The notes beneath the pieces were generated by a model. The model saw only the letters and a program-made list of their open reading frames with translations, made no database searches and was not told the DNA's origin. The position numbers and the translations under genes are program-made. From contig OU015532.1 in NCBI GenBank assembly GCA_907165065.1, positions 46,477,839 through 46,541,838 on the forward strand: a DNA stretch of 64,000 bases. Reading direction: 5' to 3'. This DNA is from Caprimulgus europaeus. Taxonomy: Eukaryota > Chordata > Aves > Caprimulgiformes > Caprimulgidae. Shown piece after piece: positions 1 to 12,592 of this stretch; positions within the stretch are counted from its first letter, which is position 1, and each line of letters starts with the position of its first letter.

Positions 1-1378
1 AACTTATGTTTCTTTTTTTCAAAACAAAACTTGACACATCTATCCCTTACTTACCTGTTCCCAGTAAGTGGTCATAAATGAAAAAAAATAAAGGAATTTT
101 ATGAAGAACTCTAATTTATATTCCACTGAATATACACAGCACATGCACACGACCCTGGTTGCTCTACAGTCACTGTTCTCTCTGCTAGCTAACACCAGCC
201 ATGCTGGACATGGTGCCACCTGGCCTTCACCACCTCCAGCTAAATGCAGTTCTTCATCTTAAATAACTCCTCAGAGAAATTTGGTTGATTTTTTTACATT
301 AATCTATATTAGCAATTTTGTTCACAGTGGTAACAAGCAGATACGAGTCTCCAAGGAGAGAGAATATTTAGGAAACTCCAGCAAAATAATTGGAAAACAA
401 CTTGTAGGACACGAATAACATTGTCAAAGGGGGATACACTTTATTGCCTCCTTAAAAACACTATTTTGTAGCTGTACCCACCAAAGATCAACAGTTTCTC
501 TTTGGCTCCAAGGTTGGGATTAGTGCTAAAAAAACCCTGCAGATTGGCAAAATCTCCACATGATCACACTGGTTAAATTATAGTGATTGCCAAATGCTTC
601 GAGTGCAGCTTCAGATGTTGTTAAATTGGCTTTGTTAGGCGCTGCCAAAGTTGACTCCAGGACTTTCTGCTGACTCCATTAGTACACTCCTGTCCTACTC
701 TGTCCTAGAGCTGCTCTGTTACAGGTGGTTAATGCTGATAACTGTGGTTTGGTGTTGTGATAGCTCCACTAAAACCAGGACAGGTGTTTATGTTATTTAG
801 GAAGTGTGCAGCAGTAAAAAGATCAAGTAATTCTTTAAAAAAAAAAATGTTAAAGCCCCTTTTTCTTCTGTGTGGAGGTATGTGAGTGCTGTAATGCTCC
901 TACACATTTAATTTTAATGATTATAAATATAAAGCTTTTGGCTACTGGAGTAAAAACCATAGTGATAGGGTTCTTAAGAGCTGCCTCAGAGAATTTGGCA
1001 GCAGAAGTAGTCTACACCCATGTAATAATTGGTGAATTTTCGGTAGGCAAATGGCAATTACAGTGCTTGAATTGGTTTAGGGCACTAGGGAAGACATCTG
1101 AAACTGTGAACTCTTTAAAAAATAGGAAGTTTTAATTCTGTTTTATACCTATACCAAAAGATAAAGCTACCAGTGAAATTACTTTATGTAGTGGAGAACA
1201 GCATGTTCTGCATCTTTGGCGTGGCTTCCTGTGATTTAATTTAACCTCCCATCTGCCTTGCGTAGCAGTCCACCAAGTTGTGCTCTGCCCAGCGTCTGTA
1301 CTTCAGCAAATCCAATACCTGGGATGGTATTGGCTGCTTTTTTCCTCAGCTATTTTACTTTTTTCTTGGCAAACTGTA
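1..1378. other. Unique AT-rich DNA, no gene seen
   Basis: No repeat family, RNA gene or convincing exon is visible. The longest open frame on the plus strand (872-1135) has no recognisable domain or composition typical of coding sequence. Short homopolymer runs of A occur near 528 and 837-846. Confidence 0.6.
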
Positions 1379-1500
1379 GACTTAGGGCACAAGCAACATT
1401 TAATGGCCATTTTTCATTAGTCTTAGGGCAAAAGCAGCACTTAATGCCCATTTTCTGTTAGTCTTAGGGCAAAAGCAGCACTTAATGCCCATTTTCCATA
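1379..1500. repeat. 41-bp tandem repeat, three copies
   Basis: The phrase CTTAGGGCA recurs at 1381, 1422 and 1463, an exact spacing of 41 bases. Each unit continues with AAGCAGCACTTAATGCCCAT or a close variant and ends in a TTTTC run. Units 2 and 3 are almost identical and unit 1 differs at several positions, so the last duplication is the more recent. No known family is recognised. Confidence 0.9.
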
Positions 1501-2075
1501 CTTATTTTAAATATTTAACTTTTTTATAGTGACTTTTCCCCACTCTTTTTTCTTTCTAGTTTTTTCCCCCCCACCAGAAGCTTCCTTTCCTCCCCAGCAA
1601 GTGCCAACTTGGCACGGTGCGGGCTTCCTCTGAACTTGGTGCCGTGGCTGTTTCCAAGGCTGTTGAACAGGGAGCTCTTCTGTGAGCCAGTGCAGCTGGA
1701 ATTTTGCTCTTCCTCCTCCTCTCCCCCCTGCTTTCCCCTGGCTCACTCTGCAGCAGCAGTGCCCTTGCAGCCTGCAGAGCCGGAGAGTGAGAGCACTTTG
1801 TCTGCTGGGCAGCGTGCCACGGCTCTTGGATAGATCCTTGGTTCAATTAGGATAATACCCAGTGCACAGGGCTGTAGCTGTGCGTAGCAGCCACTCATCT
1901 CTTCCATCTGCAATGATACATGGAGCTGCTACCAGGCTCCTCTCTGACTTGGGATTTCTTCTCCAGGACCTTTAAAATAAATTCCAGTCTTTCTCATGAA
2001 CTGCAGAAGAACATTTTTTTTTTCCCTTAATTTTCTTCCTTTAAAAAAAAATCCCAAAGCAATAAACTCCTGCTT
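1501..2075. other. Unique DNA with a moderately GC-rich patch
   Basis: Between about 1610 and 1830 the base composition is clearly richer in G and C than the surroundings. Open frames exist on both strands there, but none shows a domain, and overlapping frames on opposite strands are typical of chance. A T-rich run lies at 2014-2026. No gene is supported. Confidence 0.5.
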
Positions 2076-2640
2076 CTGAGACCCCTCTTGATGTACTGTA
2101 TCCAGCTCTGGAGTCCTCAGCACAGGAAAGAGATGGAGCTGTTGGAGCAGGTCCAGGGGAGGCCACAAAAGTGATGTGAGGGCTGGAGCAGCTCTGCTGT
2201 GAGGACAGGCTGAGAGAGTTGGGGCTGTTCAGCCTGGAGACGAGAAGGCTCCAGGGAGACCTTCTAGTGGCCTCCCAGTACCTGAAGGGGCCACAATATT
2301 TTAGTAACAAAAATGGGGACAGACTTTTTAGCAGGGCCTGTAGTGATAGGACAAGGGGTGATGGGTTTAAACTAAAAGAGGGGAGATTCAGACTAGATGT
2401 AAGGAATAAATGTTTTACACTGAGGGTGATGAGACCCTGGCCCAGGTTGCCCAGAGAGGTGGTAGAAGCCCCATCCCTGGAGACATTCAAGGTCAGGTTG
2501 GACGGGGCTCTGAGCAACCTGCTCTGGTTGAAGATGTCCCTGCTCACTGCAGGGGGGTTGGACTGGATGGCCTTGAAAGGTTCCTTCCCACCCAAACCAT
2601 TCAATGATTCCATAACTGAGATAAGTGTGTGATTCTATGA
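2076..2640 (+). mobile_element. CR1 LINE, 5'-truncated, with 3' tail
   Basis: This is a plus-strand copy of the avian chicken-repeat-1 non-LTR retrotransposon. It begins inside the reverse-transcriptase reading frame and runs through the 3' end. In translation it shows GLFSLETRRLQGDLL, then [21 protein letters not shown] and LPREVVEAPSLETFK, the conserved C-terminal string of CR1 ORF2, broken across frames. The tail reads TTGGACTGGATGGCC and ends in GATTCTATGA at 2631-2640. An 11-base phrase (ATAACTGAGAT) occurs at 2612 and again at 2640, so the terminal microsatellite seems locally duplicated. It shares its tail type with the copies at 12.4 kb and 18.2 kb. It is inactive. Confidence 0.93.
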
Positions 2641-3066
2641 TAACTGAGATGGTTAATCTGTTCAAGAAGTAATAACAACAGTGATCTTGGAACTGTTTAC
2701 TGCTTTAGTATTAAAATGTAATAAAATGACTCTACTGCCTGTTGGCATTTCACTGTCCTCTTATTGTATCTCAACTACTAAAAAATGGCACAGTGAGCTT
2801 TATCTTATTAAGAAAATAAGCTATTCAGTGCAAAGAGACCAAAGGGATACACTGCTACTTCTTGCAGATTGGCTGTGTTAGAGCAAAATTTTGTTGTGTC
2901 TTAACCATTATTAACTATCTTTGCAGTAGATCTGCAAATGCTTATTAGAAAAGTGTTTATATTAGCTTTAATAGAAGCACTAATATTAGCATGAATTTAG
3001 CTTTAGCATTTAATACTAGCGTTAATATAAGCTTTAGGATGGAGTTTTGGAGATGATAGAACAGCA
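2641..3066. other. Unique AT-rich DNA with short TTAGC motifs
   Basis: Between about 2955 and 3045 the pentamer TTAGC or TTTAGC recurs irregularly, giving a weak, imperfect repetition. Otherwise nothing is recognised. Confidence 0.4.
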
Positions 3067-3150
3067 GTTACAGGGGTGTCAATGACTTACCCAAGGTTTT
3101 ATAACAAACAAGTGGTAGAGAAAGAACAGATGAGTGTCCAGACACGCTGG
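3067..3150 (+). mobile_element. Possible MIR/CORE-type SINE fossil
   Basis: The phrase TGACTTACCCAAGG followed by ACAAGTGGTAGAGAAAGAACAG follows the order of the MIR-type segment 'TGACTTGCCCAAGG ... AGTGGCAGAGCCGGGA'. The match is by recall and strongly decayed, as expected for a repeat that predates the bird-mammal split. It could be chance over this length. Confidence 0.35.
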
Positions 3151-3493
3151 TGCTCTGGTTCAGAGAGACTGGAGACTGTCTGGGAAGTCAGTCCTTAACC
3201 TGCTTCTTGTCATCTATGTCCTTTGTTCTTTTCCATGCAGTAATTAGAGGAGAGAGTCTGGGGAGAAAAAGAAAAAGATTAGTAATTTCAAAACCTCCTC
3301 AGACTGGGCAGATGTGGGTGGTGTTTGCATAGATGTAACGTGGGGAACCAGGGTCATCTCCATGAGAGGAAAGTCTGCAACATCAGGAGAAGCCCCCATG
3401 CCCACAAAAGTGTGTGTTAAAGGGCAGCTCAGGTGTCTGGTGTGTCTCTGTGTGCAAATAGGTGTATGTACTCTTGTTAGTTGAGTGTTAGTT
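3151..3493. other. Unique DNA, nothing recognised
   Basis: The stretch contains a GTGT-rich patch near 3440-3470 but no identifiable element or exon. Confidence 0.5.
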
Positions 3494-3609
3494 GGGGTGT
3501 TTAAAAGATGGGTACATGGGGTGCTTGGAGATATGGTTTAGTAGTGGACAGGTATGGTTGGACTCAATGATCTCAAAGGTCTTTTCCTACCAGGAGATTC
3601 TATGATCCT
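3494..3609 (+). mobile_element. CR1 LINE 3' tail fragment
   Basis: A short plus-strand CR1 remnant. It reads GTGCTTGGAGATATGGTTTA, then GGTTGGACTCAATGATCTC, AGGTCTTTTCC, and ends in ATTCTATGATC. This is the tail of the CR1 subfamily whose consensus reads 'GGGACATGGTTTAG ... GATGATCTTAAAGGTCTTTTCCAACC'. Only about 115 bases remain, so it is heavily 5'-truncated. The copy at 51.2-51.65 kb has the same tail type. Confidence 0.85.
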
Positions 3610-5406
3610 GTGAGAAGGAATAAGATTGCATATATGAATTGGATCCTCTGAATTTCTGAAGGGACACAATGTGCAGGGCATCAGAAGGAGGTGTGCTGTC
3701 CTGGGCTTGCCAGATGGCTCCCTTGGATTGTATCCCCCCCAGCACTCCTCTCTTGAATTTGTCTAGTTCTCTTCTCTACACCTGATTGAGAAGCCTGGCT
3801 TTCCTTGTAGGCAGTTTACAATGCTGTATTTCAGTCTTAGTGTTGCCTGAGCTGTAGAGAAGTGTGTGGGCAGGCAGTAGTTAGGGGCTTTCATCCCACA
3901 CACCGTGTTATTTTAACTGTGAGGTCTTCCAAATAAGTTGTATATTTTAAAGCAGAAAGGGATTAGCTGGCCTTTTAATTTTCCTTTGTTATAGGCTATT
4001 AACTTTTGTCTAGCTAACCCTGTGGAGAAGCCAACAGCTTTACTTTCCTGCAGGCTATCATGTTATACTACAACCTGTTCTGTGAGACAAGCAGAGAAAG
4101 GAGAGAACATGGGATCACTGTTATGTGAGGCTTTGCTGTAACAGTGTTCATTAACCAGCAATTTGTATTCCAAAATGAGACAAAGGGGGAAAAAAATAAC
4201 AAAAAGCAAATAAAGCAGCAACAAAAATGGTAATTTTTTCTGTTGGTGTCATCTAACCAGATCTGGTGGTTAATATTTGGATGTGTAACTGAGGGATTGC
4301 ATTATGTTCAGAGCTGGGTTGCACTCAGACACACACAAATCTCAAATGAACTGTGCAAAGTTAATGATACTTTCTCAAGCACGAGGTTGGTGTTGTGAGC
4401 GTGGCCAGGGCAATGCCCATAATCATAAAGACAAATAAAGAAGGGAACTGATGGATTCACCAGTTACAGGCATGGAAGAGACTGCTCTGCTGAGGCACCT
4501 TAACATCTCACAACCAAACTGCCAAGTGTTCCCAGAAAGCACGTTCACAGCACCATAGTTAAGTCCCTGGGTTCTGGGGACAGGAAATGGTGGGAGTCTC
4601 TTCCTTCATCTCTTAAACCATTTCAGTGTTAGTTCCCTTATTCTTGGGAAATTACATTTTGTTTCAAGGCTTCATTTTCCAGTTATGCTTTGCTAGTGAG
4701 AACAGAAAACCTCCATATGACTGTTCTGCATGCATAGGTCTGCCTTCAGAGACAGGAAACCACTTCTCAGCTAGCTTGCCTTTGGATCAAATGGGCTCTA
4801 TCATTGCATTGAGACTTGTTTTTCTGTCCCCAAGTGCTTTTTTGTTTTGTTTTTAGTGGTTGTTTTACTTCTGGAACTTATTTTTCTGGAAGGTTGAATA
4901 CCAGCAGCGCTGATCCAAAAAAAAAAACCCCAGTACAGTGTATTACAAAGATAACTTTAAACTAAATAGTCTCCTTTTACACACTCAGGAATCTTAGGAA
5001 CTTTTCTTGACTTAATTTGTAGTAGGAAAAGGTATGTCATGACCCTCAATGTCTGAGGCTGTAACTTCAAGGCAAACTACGTTTCTTATCAAATACTTGA
5101 AGCGTTGTATTATGCTGGCTTGTATTAAAAAGTGTCTGTGTGGTGAGGTTGTTTGCTGAATTTTGCTATTAAAATAAAAGTACCTTTTCTCATTACTCCC
5201 ATCCTGTTGGTGTGCATACTGCCCTGAGACTGTACCTGAAAATATTGGGTTTGTCTTTCCTTCATTAATCAATTTTCATGTATTAAATAGAGCTGCACTG
5301 AGTAATTCCCTATCAGACTCTATTTGGAGTAGCTCAAGAATATCTGCCCACTGAGATGTGCGTTATAAGACATCTGTGAATCTCTGTGTAATCCATCTGC
5401 TGTGAA
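3610..5406. other. Unique AT-rich DNA, no gene seen
   Basis: No repeat family or exon is recognised. A 12-base A run followed by CCCC sits near 4917-4931, one of many A-run/C-run junctions in this window. Short open frames (for example 4626-4856 plus) have no domain. Confidence 0.55.
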
Positions 5407-5852
5407 AGATGAGGATGATGGCCAAAGAGAGCTGGAGCAGTTCTGCTGTGAGGACAGGCTGAGAGAAGAGTTGGGGTGTTCAGCCTGGAGAAGAGAAGGC
5501 TCCAGGGAGACCTTATAGTGGCCTCCCAGTACCTGAAGGGGCTCCAGGAAGGCTGGGGAGGGACTTTGGCCAGGGGCAGGGAGTGACAGAACAAGGGGTG
5601 ATGGCTTGAAACTGGCAGAGGGGAGATTTAGAGGAGATGTGAGGAAGAAATTCTTTGGTGTGAGGGGGGTGAGACCCTGGCCCAGGTTGGCCAGAGAAGC
5701 TGTGGCTGCTCCTCCCTGGAAGTGTTCTCGGCCAGGTTGGATGAGGCTTTGAGCAACCTGGTCTAGTGGAAGGTGTCCCTGCTGCTGGCAGGGGGTTTGG
5801 GACTGGATGAGCTTTAAGGTCCTTCCAACCCAAACCAGTCTGGGATTCTGTG
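5407..5852 (+). mobile_element. CR1 LINE, 5'-truncated, with 3' tail
   Basis: A plus-strand CR1 copy. It contains CTGCTGTGAGGACAGGCTGA, TTCAGCCTGGAGAAGAG, the CCTCCCAGTACCTGAAGGGG block and the tail GGGACTGGATGAGCTTTAAG. It ends at GGGATTCTGTGG. The distal part is nearly identical, in reverse complement, to the copies at 25.4 kb and 52.4 kb, which marks one relatively young subfamily. The open frames seen on the minus strand across it (5320-5910) are antisense artefacts of the element. Confidence 0.94.
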
Positions 5853-6560
5853 GAAGACAACTTGCACAGGCTTTCAGCTGTTTTACAGTCATGAAGCACA
5901 GATAGCTCACGTGTAATCCATGAGGGACTAGAAGGAGGTTGTGTCAGTATAAGAGACTGATGGTATCATACAGCAGTGTTTCTGCTAGGCTTTGTACCAG
6001 ATGCACTATTGGTTAAAATCACATGCTCTGTGGAAGTAGTTGTAGCAAATAATTTGTTTTTACAATTCTCCTGGAATTTTCTGTGAGCCAGAAAACCCTG
6101 CACTCCTTTATCACTGCTGCCAAAGCAAGAAGAGATGTCACTGATCTTGATAGTGGGCATCACTTCCTTGAGAAGTTAACAGCTTCTCCCAGTTCCTTCA
6201 ACACCTGCTGGGAGGACTGCCTAGATCAATTCCTAATGGACAGAACCTGACCAACAATTGAAAATTATAGCTTATTTGATTGTTCTTGCTGTGTTTCCTT
6301 TTTCTCTTTTATATATTTCTCTGCTTTCATTCCTGCAATTCATTACTGCCGTGGCAGCAAATGGCTTGAATGAAAGGACAGTTCACTCTGATTTAATTTT
6401 CTAGAGGGTTGTGTACTTGTGTTTTCCATTTCACAAACCAAAATAAATAATAAAAAAATAACATTATAATGTGTTTGCAATAGATTGAATCCCCACTGCA
6501 AGAATCAACCTTGTTTCCCAGCAGAAATCTAACCTGCTCTCCTGACAGACGTTGTGGCAG
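5853..6560. other. Unique DNA, no gene seen
   Basis: AT-rich single-copy sequence with no recognisable repeat or exon. Confidence 0.5.
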
Positions 6561-6606
6561 TAGTAGTATTGTTGTTGTTATTGTTGCTATTATTATTATT
6601 TTATTA
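6561..6606. repeat. TTG/TTA trinucleotide microsatellite
   Basis: An imperfect run of trinucleotides passes from TAG to TTG to ATT over about 45 bases. It is a simple, interrupted microsatellite. Confidence 0.85.
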
Positions 6607-9600
6607 GATGTTTTTGTGCCTTGGGGATGGGAGTGTGAGGTGGCAGTTGCTAGGGAAACTAGCTTGAAAAATGTTATGGAGAATCAGTGAATGTGCTTGT
6701 AAGACAGCTGTCACTGTGGACACAAATGAGATCCATCCTCATTAGTTAGGTGCTCTCTTTGGGAGGAGGTGGTGATGTTAATCTGACATTTTCCTTATTT
6801 GAGAGGGAGATTTTTTTCTTGTGCAATTCTCTTATTTACAAGAACAGTAGAGCTGTGAACAGAGTCAATATTTTCATTAATTTCTTCTTGTTCTCTATCC
6901 TGATGCTGGATAAAGTTTGCTTTCCCAAGGTGCTACTACAGAAAAGAAGCTTTTAGTTTGTTTTTAATTCCACAAATTCTGGTGGTATATATGCCACAAA
7001 TAGGAGGTGGTAAACTCCTGTGACAGAACACTGTCTTTTTTTTTTGGTGTGACAGAACTTTGCATCCTTACAAGTCGGTCCTTGGGGTTATGATTGAGCT
7101 TTACAGTTGCTCATAGCTAGAGCTGTTCTGCCCCATTAGTCTTACACCCCAATCTACTCTCCCCATAGCTCTTAGATGAATAAAATAGAGAATCGATTTT
7201 AATCAGCCTGTGTCATCTTGGCCAACTGCTTCCTTCCTTCCTTAATTCTGTGGGTTTTTTCAGCAGTTCCTCACAAGACATTTCCTCAAGTATCCAGTTC
7301 TCTTCCTAGGGAAGGAGGGGTTATTCTGTCCTTGTGTCCTGCTCTGGTCTGAAACTTCTTATTCCTATGCTGCTTATTTTTTTCCTTTACCAAACACCCT
7401 CATAAGGGACATTTTTTAGGACTGAGCTCATCTCATGTAACCTATAGATAAGTTTCCCCTATATCTGCTCATTCTAAGAGTTCTTTTGGTTAATAATTTT
7501 TCCTCTTGGCCGGCTGGAGAAGTTGTTTCAATGTAAATTTTGGGTGTATTTTCAACTTTTCATCATTCTTTTCATCATTTCCTTCATTTTTCATAATTTG
7601 TATCTTTCTGGTAGTAGAATCAGTATGTTGATTGTCAGAAATTTTCACTGTAAGGGAAGAAATTAATCCTAAACTATCCTCTAGTTAGAAATGTGTTGTT
7701 AGAAAATACTGTAGGGCTTTCTAATCAAGCTGGGAAAGGGAACAACTGCTTTCTCCTTTTATAAAGAGATAAAAGGGGATAATTATCCTAGAAAGCTGAG
7801 GCCAGGCAAATTTAAATTAGAAATGGGTACTTTTTAACATGATTAACTGCTGGAATAAACTATCATGGAAGGTGTATTTTCTCATCTTTTGATGTCATTT
7901 ATATCGCTTTTAGAAAATATGCCTTAGCCAAATACAAGTTAAACTTTCATTAAATGCAAATCCATGAGCTCAGTGTAAAAGCAAATTGGTGACAGGCAGG
8001 AAGTCAGGCTAGACTGAATGCTGGCTTCATCCTCACCTTTAATAACTCAATAACACAGCAGTTTTTCCTCATTTCCCTCTGGTTTATTTTATAATTCACG
8101 AGATAAAACTGACCATAAGTAGGATTTTGGTATAATTTTGTTGCTAGCTTGTGTATTAAAAAATATTTTTATATTTGTAAAAAAAAATTAATGAGAATTG
8201 AAAGAAAAGTGCTTGAGTTGAACTCAGGAGACTGAGACTATCTCTGCATTTCTACAGTGGCTCCTCAAACACAAACCCGTAGGCTGTGAGCACGCGGCAC
8301 CGTGCTGCTGCTGCTTCATTAGACCCGTGCGTGTCCTATTGGTGCTGCATCTTGTCATCCCAGTTGAGATTTCATCCCTGTAAGCAAGATCTTGTGTTGT
8401 GTATGGTGATTTATTTTTTTATCCAGGATGTGGATAGCTGCTTATTTGAAGCAACCAGATCTGGAAAAATAATTTCATTATAAATGAACCAATAGTCGGG
8501 AGATTTGTCAAGTACTTTGTTGCTTGGTGAAGGGCTGGACTAGGTTAACTGAGCCTGAACAGCTCTGTCTCTATTGCTGATTCTTTCTACTAATGCAGTT
8601 GTCTTGGTTTGATCAGCCTGCATAAATAAAAGTACAAGTTTTCATTACTTTTTTTTTCCCCATTACATTTTTTTTCCCCTGTGCTGATAAGGTCACAGGA
8701 GAAAAACATTCTAATTAGTAAAGGAAGGAAATTGAATAATGGGATTAACCAATTTGTGACATTTGCATTTTAAACCTTAGTGTTTAATGACTATATGAGC
8801 AGGTTCAACTTCATTTTGGTTCAAGATGAAACTTCTTTCCTGTGACTGTTCAAATGTCTTTTCTCTACAGCTGGGTATGTGTGAGGTTAGCTGAGATGGT
8901 AGGTGACTGAATTTTGATTGCCACTCGTTTTACCTATGCTAATTTCAATTTGAAAATTGATTTGAATGATTCAGACTTGGGGAGTTTGTTTGCTAAGCAT
9001 AGTTTGGATCATTCAATTCTTGGACCATGTTGTGTCCAACGTTCCCAGAGCTGTATGCCACAGTTAGAGATGTCTCTGATTGCAGCACGCCTGATCCCTG
9101 CTCCAAGGCTCCAGTGCAATGGGTGATATTAGGAGGATTAGCAAGTAGGTGCAGTGAGAGAGCTCTTCATTGGGTTGTATACTGCACAATAATTTTATTG
9201 GATTTTTATATCCATAGTGGATTGAAGAACAATAGAATCCAAATAAGGAACACAGATTATTTAAGGGTAGATACAAATACTAAATAATTTTTTTTCTGTT
9301 GTAATTTTAGGACAGATTTAGGCAATTATTTTGACCTGATCTTTGCAGAGCAGCCTGAGACCTTCCTGAATCTTTTATTACCCAGTTTAGTTATACACAA
9401 ATGCACACATAAACACATACAAATATGATCTTTCAGTTAATATATTTTATTGAATACTGTTTTCAATGACTTAATTATGTATGTGTTTTGAAGACCAGCA
9501 CATTTAGGAATATTTTTGTGGTGGGGGGTGGAATTCTGCTGTTTTGCTTCCAATGTTACCTCAAAGATTACAAAGGACAGGCAATATTTATCCCTGGCTC

Positions 9601-10754
9601 TTATTCAAGTTGTTGGGCTCAGGCTTTTCATAATCTGTTTAACCAGTGATTGATGGTTCTTGATATCTTTTGTGACTTTCCTCAAAATCAGCCACATTTT
9701 CATCTGCAACATGAGGCTAGAAAACCCCTGAGTACAACCTTTTATATCTACCCTCTGCTTTTTATTAATGAAACTATTAGGACCAGCATTTACTCCTATT
9801 GTAGTCATGGGCTTAAAGCACTGCAGAGTCTTCCTGTGTAATTCTGTTTATTGCAGGGATTTCTGATGCGTTCTGGAGGGCTTATAAACCCAAATGTCAC
9901 TGGAATTCTGTGGCAGCTTCTGAAAAATCTCAGCCATGTCTGTGTGTCCCACTTCACTGTCAGTTAGAAGAAAAAGAGGGAAACAGAAAACCCCTCACAC
10001 TTGATGATTTGTGCTCGGTTACTATAGTGATGAATCCTGTATGAAAACCCACACAGTTCTGACTGGAATCCAGACATGCAGATACTTGTCAGAAAAGACA
10101 ACAGAGAAAGAGAAGAAATTCAATAGTATAATATTGAATGGTGGTGTGAACCAAATCTGTTTGGATGAAATGATTATCTGAATTTTAATCTGGATCTTGT
10201 TGTTTTAGCCATCGATTTTCAATAGCTCCTTCAGACTGATTTTAAGCACAGCAAGGATGGGCACTCGGTGGAGCAGAAAGGTTAAAATGAAACTCAAAGC
10301 ACAGTCCTGGCTGACATTCCCAGGTGGTGTGACACCTTCAACATTTAGTCTTTCTTCTTATATTTCCCTGATCCAAGTGCAGAGATCGTAACAATTAAAT
10401 ATTTCCACAGCAGGCTCCCTCTGTATCTTCAAAACTCCAAGACATTTCTCTTCTTGCACCTTCAATTTCATTTTCTTTCTGGTAAAATTGGTTCACCTTC
10501 CCTCAAAGCAGCTTCTGTAGGGGCTGTGAGGTTGGGTTTTGGTTCTAGACCTGACCCTGTAGATCCCCACTGTGTAGGCCTGGGGTGTGTCCAGTCCCTC
10601 TGCCAGCTCTGAGGATTTCTGCAACTTGGCCCCAGAGCTTTTTGTCCTTGAGACAGTGACAGGAACTAGATGAGTCCTTTTGCTTCTCCTCTGAGGGTAT
10701 CCTGTCTAAATTCTCTTTGTTCCTATTCAGTTGAATTGGGAATTGCTCTGATTT
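6607..10754. other. Long unique AT-rich stretch, no gene seen
   Basis: About 4.1 kb with no CR1, LTR or RNA gene recognised. A pyrimidine-rich patch with two T8-9/C4 runs occurs at about 8645-8680. The part from about 10,500 to 10,650 is richer in GC but shows no exon signature. Short open frames are scattered on both strands and look random. Confidence 0.55.
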
Positions 10755-10961
10755 TCACAGAGTCACAGAATGGTGGGGTTGGAAGGGACCTCAGGAGAGC
10801 ATCCAGTCCAACCCCCCTGCCAGAGCAGGTTCCCTACACCAGGTTGCACAGGAAAGTGTCCAGGTGGGTTTGAACATCTCCAGAGATGGAGACTCCACAC
10901 CCTCTCTGGGCAGCCTGGCCCAGGGCTCCGGCACCCTCACAGGAAAGAAGTTTTTCCTCTC
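10755..10961 (-). mobile_element. CR1 LINE 3' fragment
   Basis: A minus-strand CR1 tail. Read on the plus strand it starts TCACAGAGTCACAGAATGG, continues GGTTGGAAGGGACCTCAGGAG and ends CCTCACAGGAAAGAAGTTTT. The phrase 'catccagtccaacccccctg' and the 'ctctgggcagcctggccc' block match the tail of the long copy at 28.7-29.3 kb in opposite orientation, so the two are one subfamily. Only the last 207 bases of the element are present. Confidence 0.93.
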
Positions 10962-12372
10962 TGAATTCTGGTGTTTAGTGGGTTTGGATATTGAGTTGTT
11001 CAAGAATTTTCCACTATTAAGGTTTTTGGCAAGAAGTTACAGATTCATGTCTTGGTGTTTCATGGAAATACAAGAATTTTGTGGAATTTGTGATTAAAAA
11101 CATGCTGTGAGAGTCATATTGGTTTGCTTCTCACTTAATAAACAAGGGGGGTAGAGGGTGCAGAGAGCCTCGCTGCCTGGGCTGGTTTGGACTCTGGGAT
11201 GTGCCAGACTTCAGCATTTCTGGGTCAAAGGGGAGCACACAACCCCAAACAAAGAAATTCTTCATTCTGCTGCTCTGTTTAGCCTGGAAATCCAAGTATG
11301 GCCTTTCAAAGCTTTTGAGCTCCCTGATTGATACCAGAATATCCAAAAGTGGTGAGAAATCCATGAAGGAGATCCCTTGATGTAGTCTGATTTTTTTTTT
11401 TTTTTTCTTATTCCTTGTTATCAAAGCTTTTCTGATCTGGCACTTGTCCCTCTGTCCCACAGGCAGGTGCTCTCAGAGACCTCAGAATTAAGCCATGAGC
11501 AGGTCTCCTGGCAGCCCTGGCTCTGGATCCTCCTGGTTGTGGAAGACTCCCCAGAGTCCAGGATCTCAGCTCTGGGCTCTCAGCTCCTCAGTGAGGATGT
11601 GATGCCTCAATGATTTCAGCATCTTGTCCACAACTCTGAGGTCTTCCCAGTTCTGGGTTTAAAATATATGATATTCTCTGTTTTAAATAGATAATAAAAA
11701 CAAAGATGGTAATGTATCTTGAAGTATCAGGTTAAACTTCACATCTAGCCCACGTGTTTCATATTCACACTCTCATTCTCTACTTTTTCATTGTCATATC
11801 TGAGCTTTTTAACCAAGGTTTTAGGCTAATGTATCTTCACAGCGTCTGCTGTACAAACTTCCTAAACCTCCTGCTCTGAGCAGATGACCACAGTGAAAAA
11901 GAGACAATTCACCTTTTGAGTCTTTTAATTTATATCTGTTATCTCAAGTCAGAAAATAATCTCATTAAAGATGATATTAAATTAAGCTAATTATTGCATT
12001 CCTATCTATTAATGACTACTGTATTACATGGATCAGAAGGCTGCCTTTAAAATTTTGATATCTCATTATTAATAATTACTTCTATTAAGCTTTCATCTTC
12101 AATGTTGTCTCAGTGTCTTACCTGAGTAATGAAAACACTTGGAAAAAAATGGATAATTTCACTGTTGATTGTCTATAAATACAGAGAGTGTCAGTCTGGC
12201 TTTTAAGTGTTTGCAGAGCTTGGTTATCACTGGTAACAGCTGAGTCTTGTAGATCATGCAGAACTTGAATGGATGGCTTCTGCAACGTCACATCCAAGTG
12301 ATCCATTCCCTGTGTGGTGATGTGCTCTTGTACAAAGTCACCTCAGTGGGATTTGGTGAAGTGTGTTTTCAA
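10962..12372. other. Unique DNA, no gene seen
   Basis: A 16-base T run lies near 11,390-11,406. No repeat family or exon is identified. The minus-strand open frame across the T run (11131-11460) contains a KKKKKK stretch created by it and is not credible. Confidence 0.5.
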
Positions 12373-12592
12373 TATGAGGAAAAAGTTATTTTCAATATGA
12401 GGGTGGTAGATCATTGGAACAGGTTGTCCAGAGAGGTGGTGGAGGCCTCATCCCTGGAGATATTAAAGGTCAGGTTGGATGGAGCTCTGAGCAACCTGTT
12501 CTAGTGAAGATGTCCCTGCTCACTGCAGGGGGTTGGACTAGATGGACCTTGAAAGATCCCTTCCAACCCAAACCATTCTGAGGTTCTATGAC
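12373..12592 (+). mobile_element. CR1 LINE 3' fragment
   Basis: A plus-strand CR1 tail. It contains GAACAGGTTGTCCAGAGAGG, GGTGGAGGCCTCATCCCTGG, CTGCTCACTGCAGGGGGTTG and TTCCAACCCAAACCATTC, and ends at GGTTCTATGAC. At its 5' edge the phrase TTCAATATGAGG appears twice, 23 bases apart, a small local duplication. The translated remnant RVVDHWNRLSREVVEASSLEILKVRLDGALSNL matches the CR1 ORF2 C-terminus in one frame. Confidence 0.92.

Noticed and set aside
2041-2613. A 190-residue open frame on the minus strand
   Set aside because: It is antisense to a CR1 copy; similar serine- and leucine-rich antisense frames recur over other CR1 copies (5,320-5,910; 60,256-60,699).
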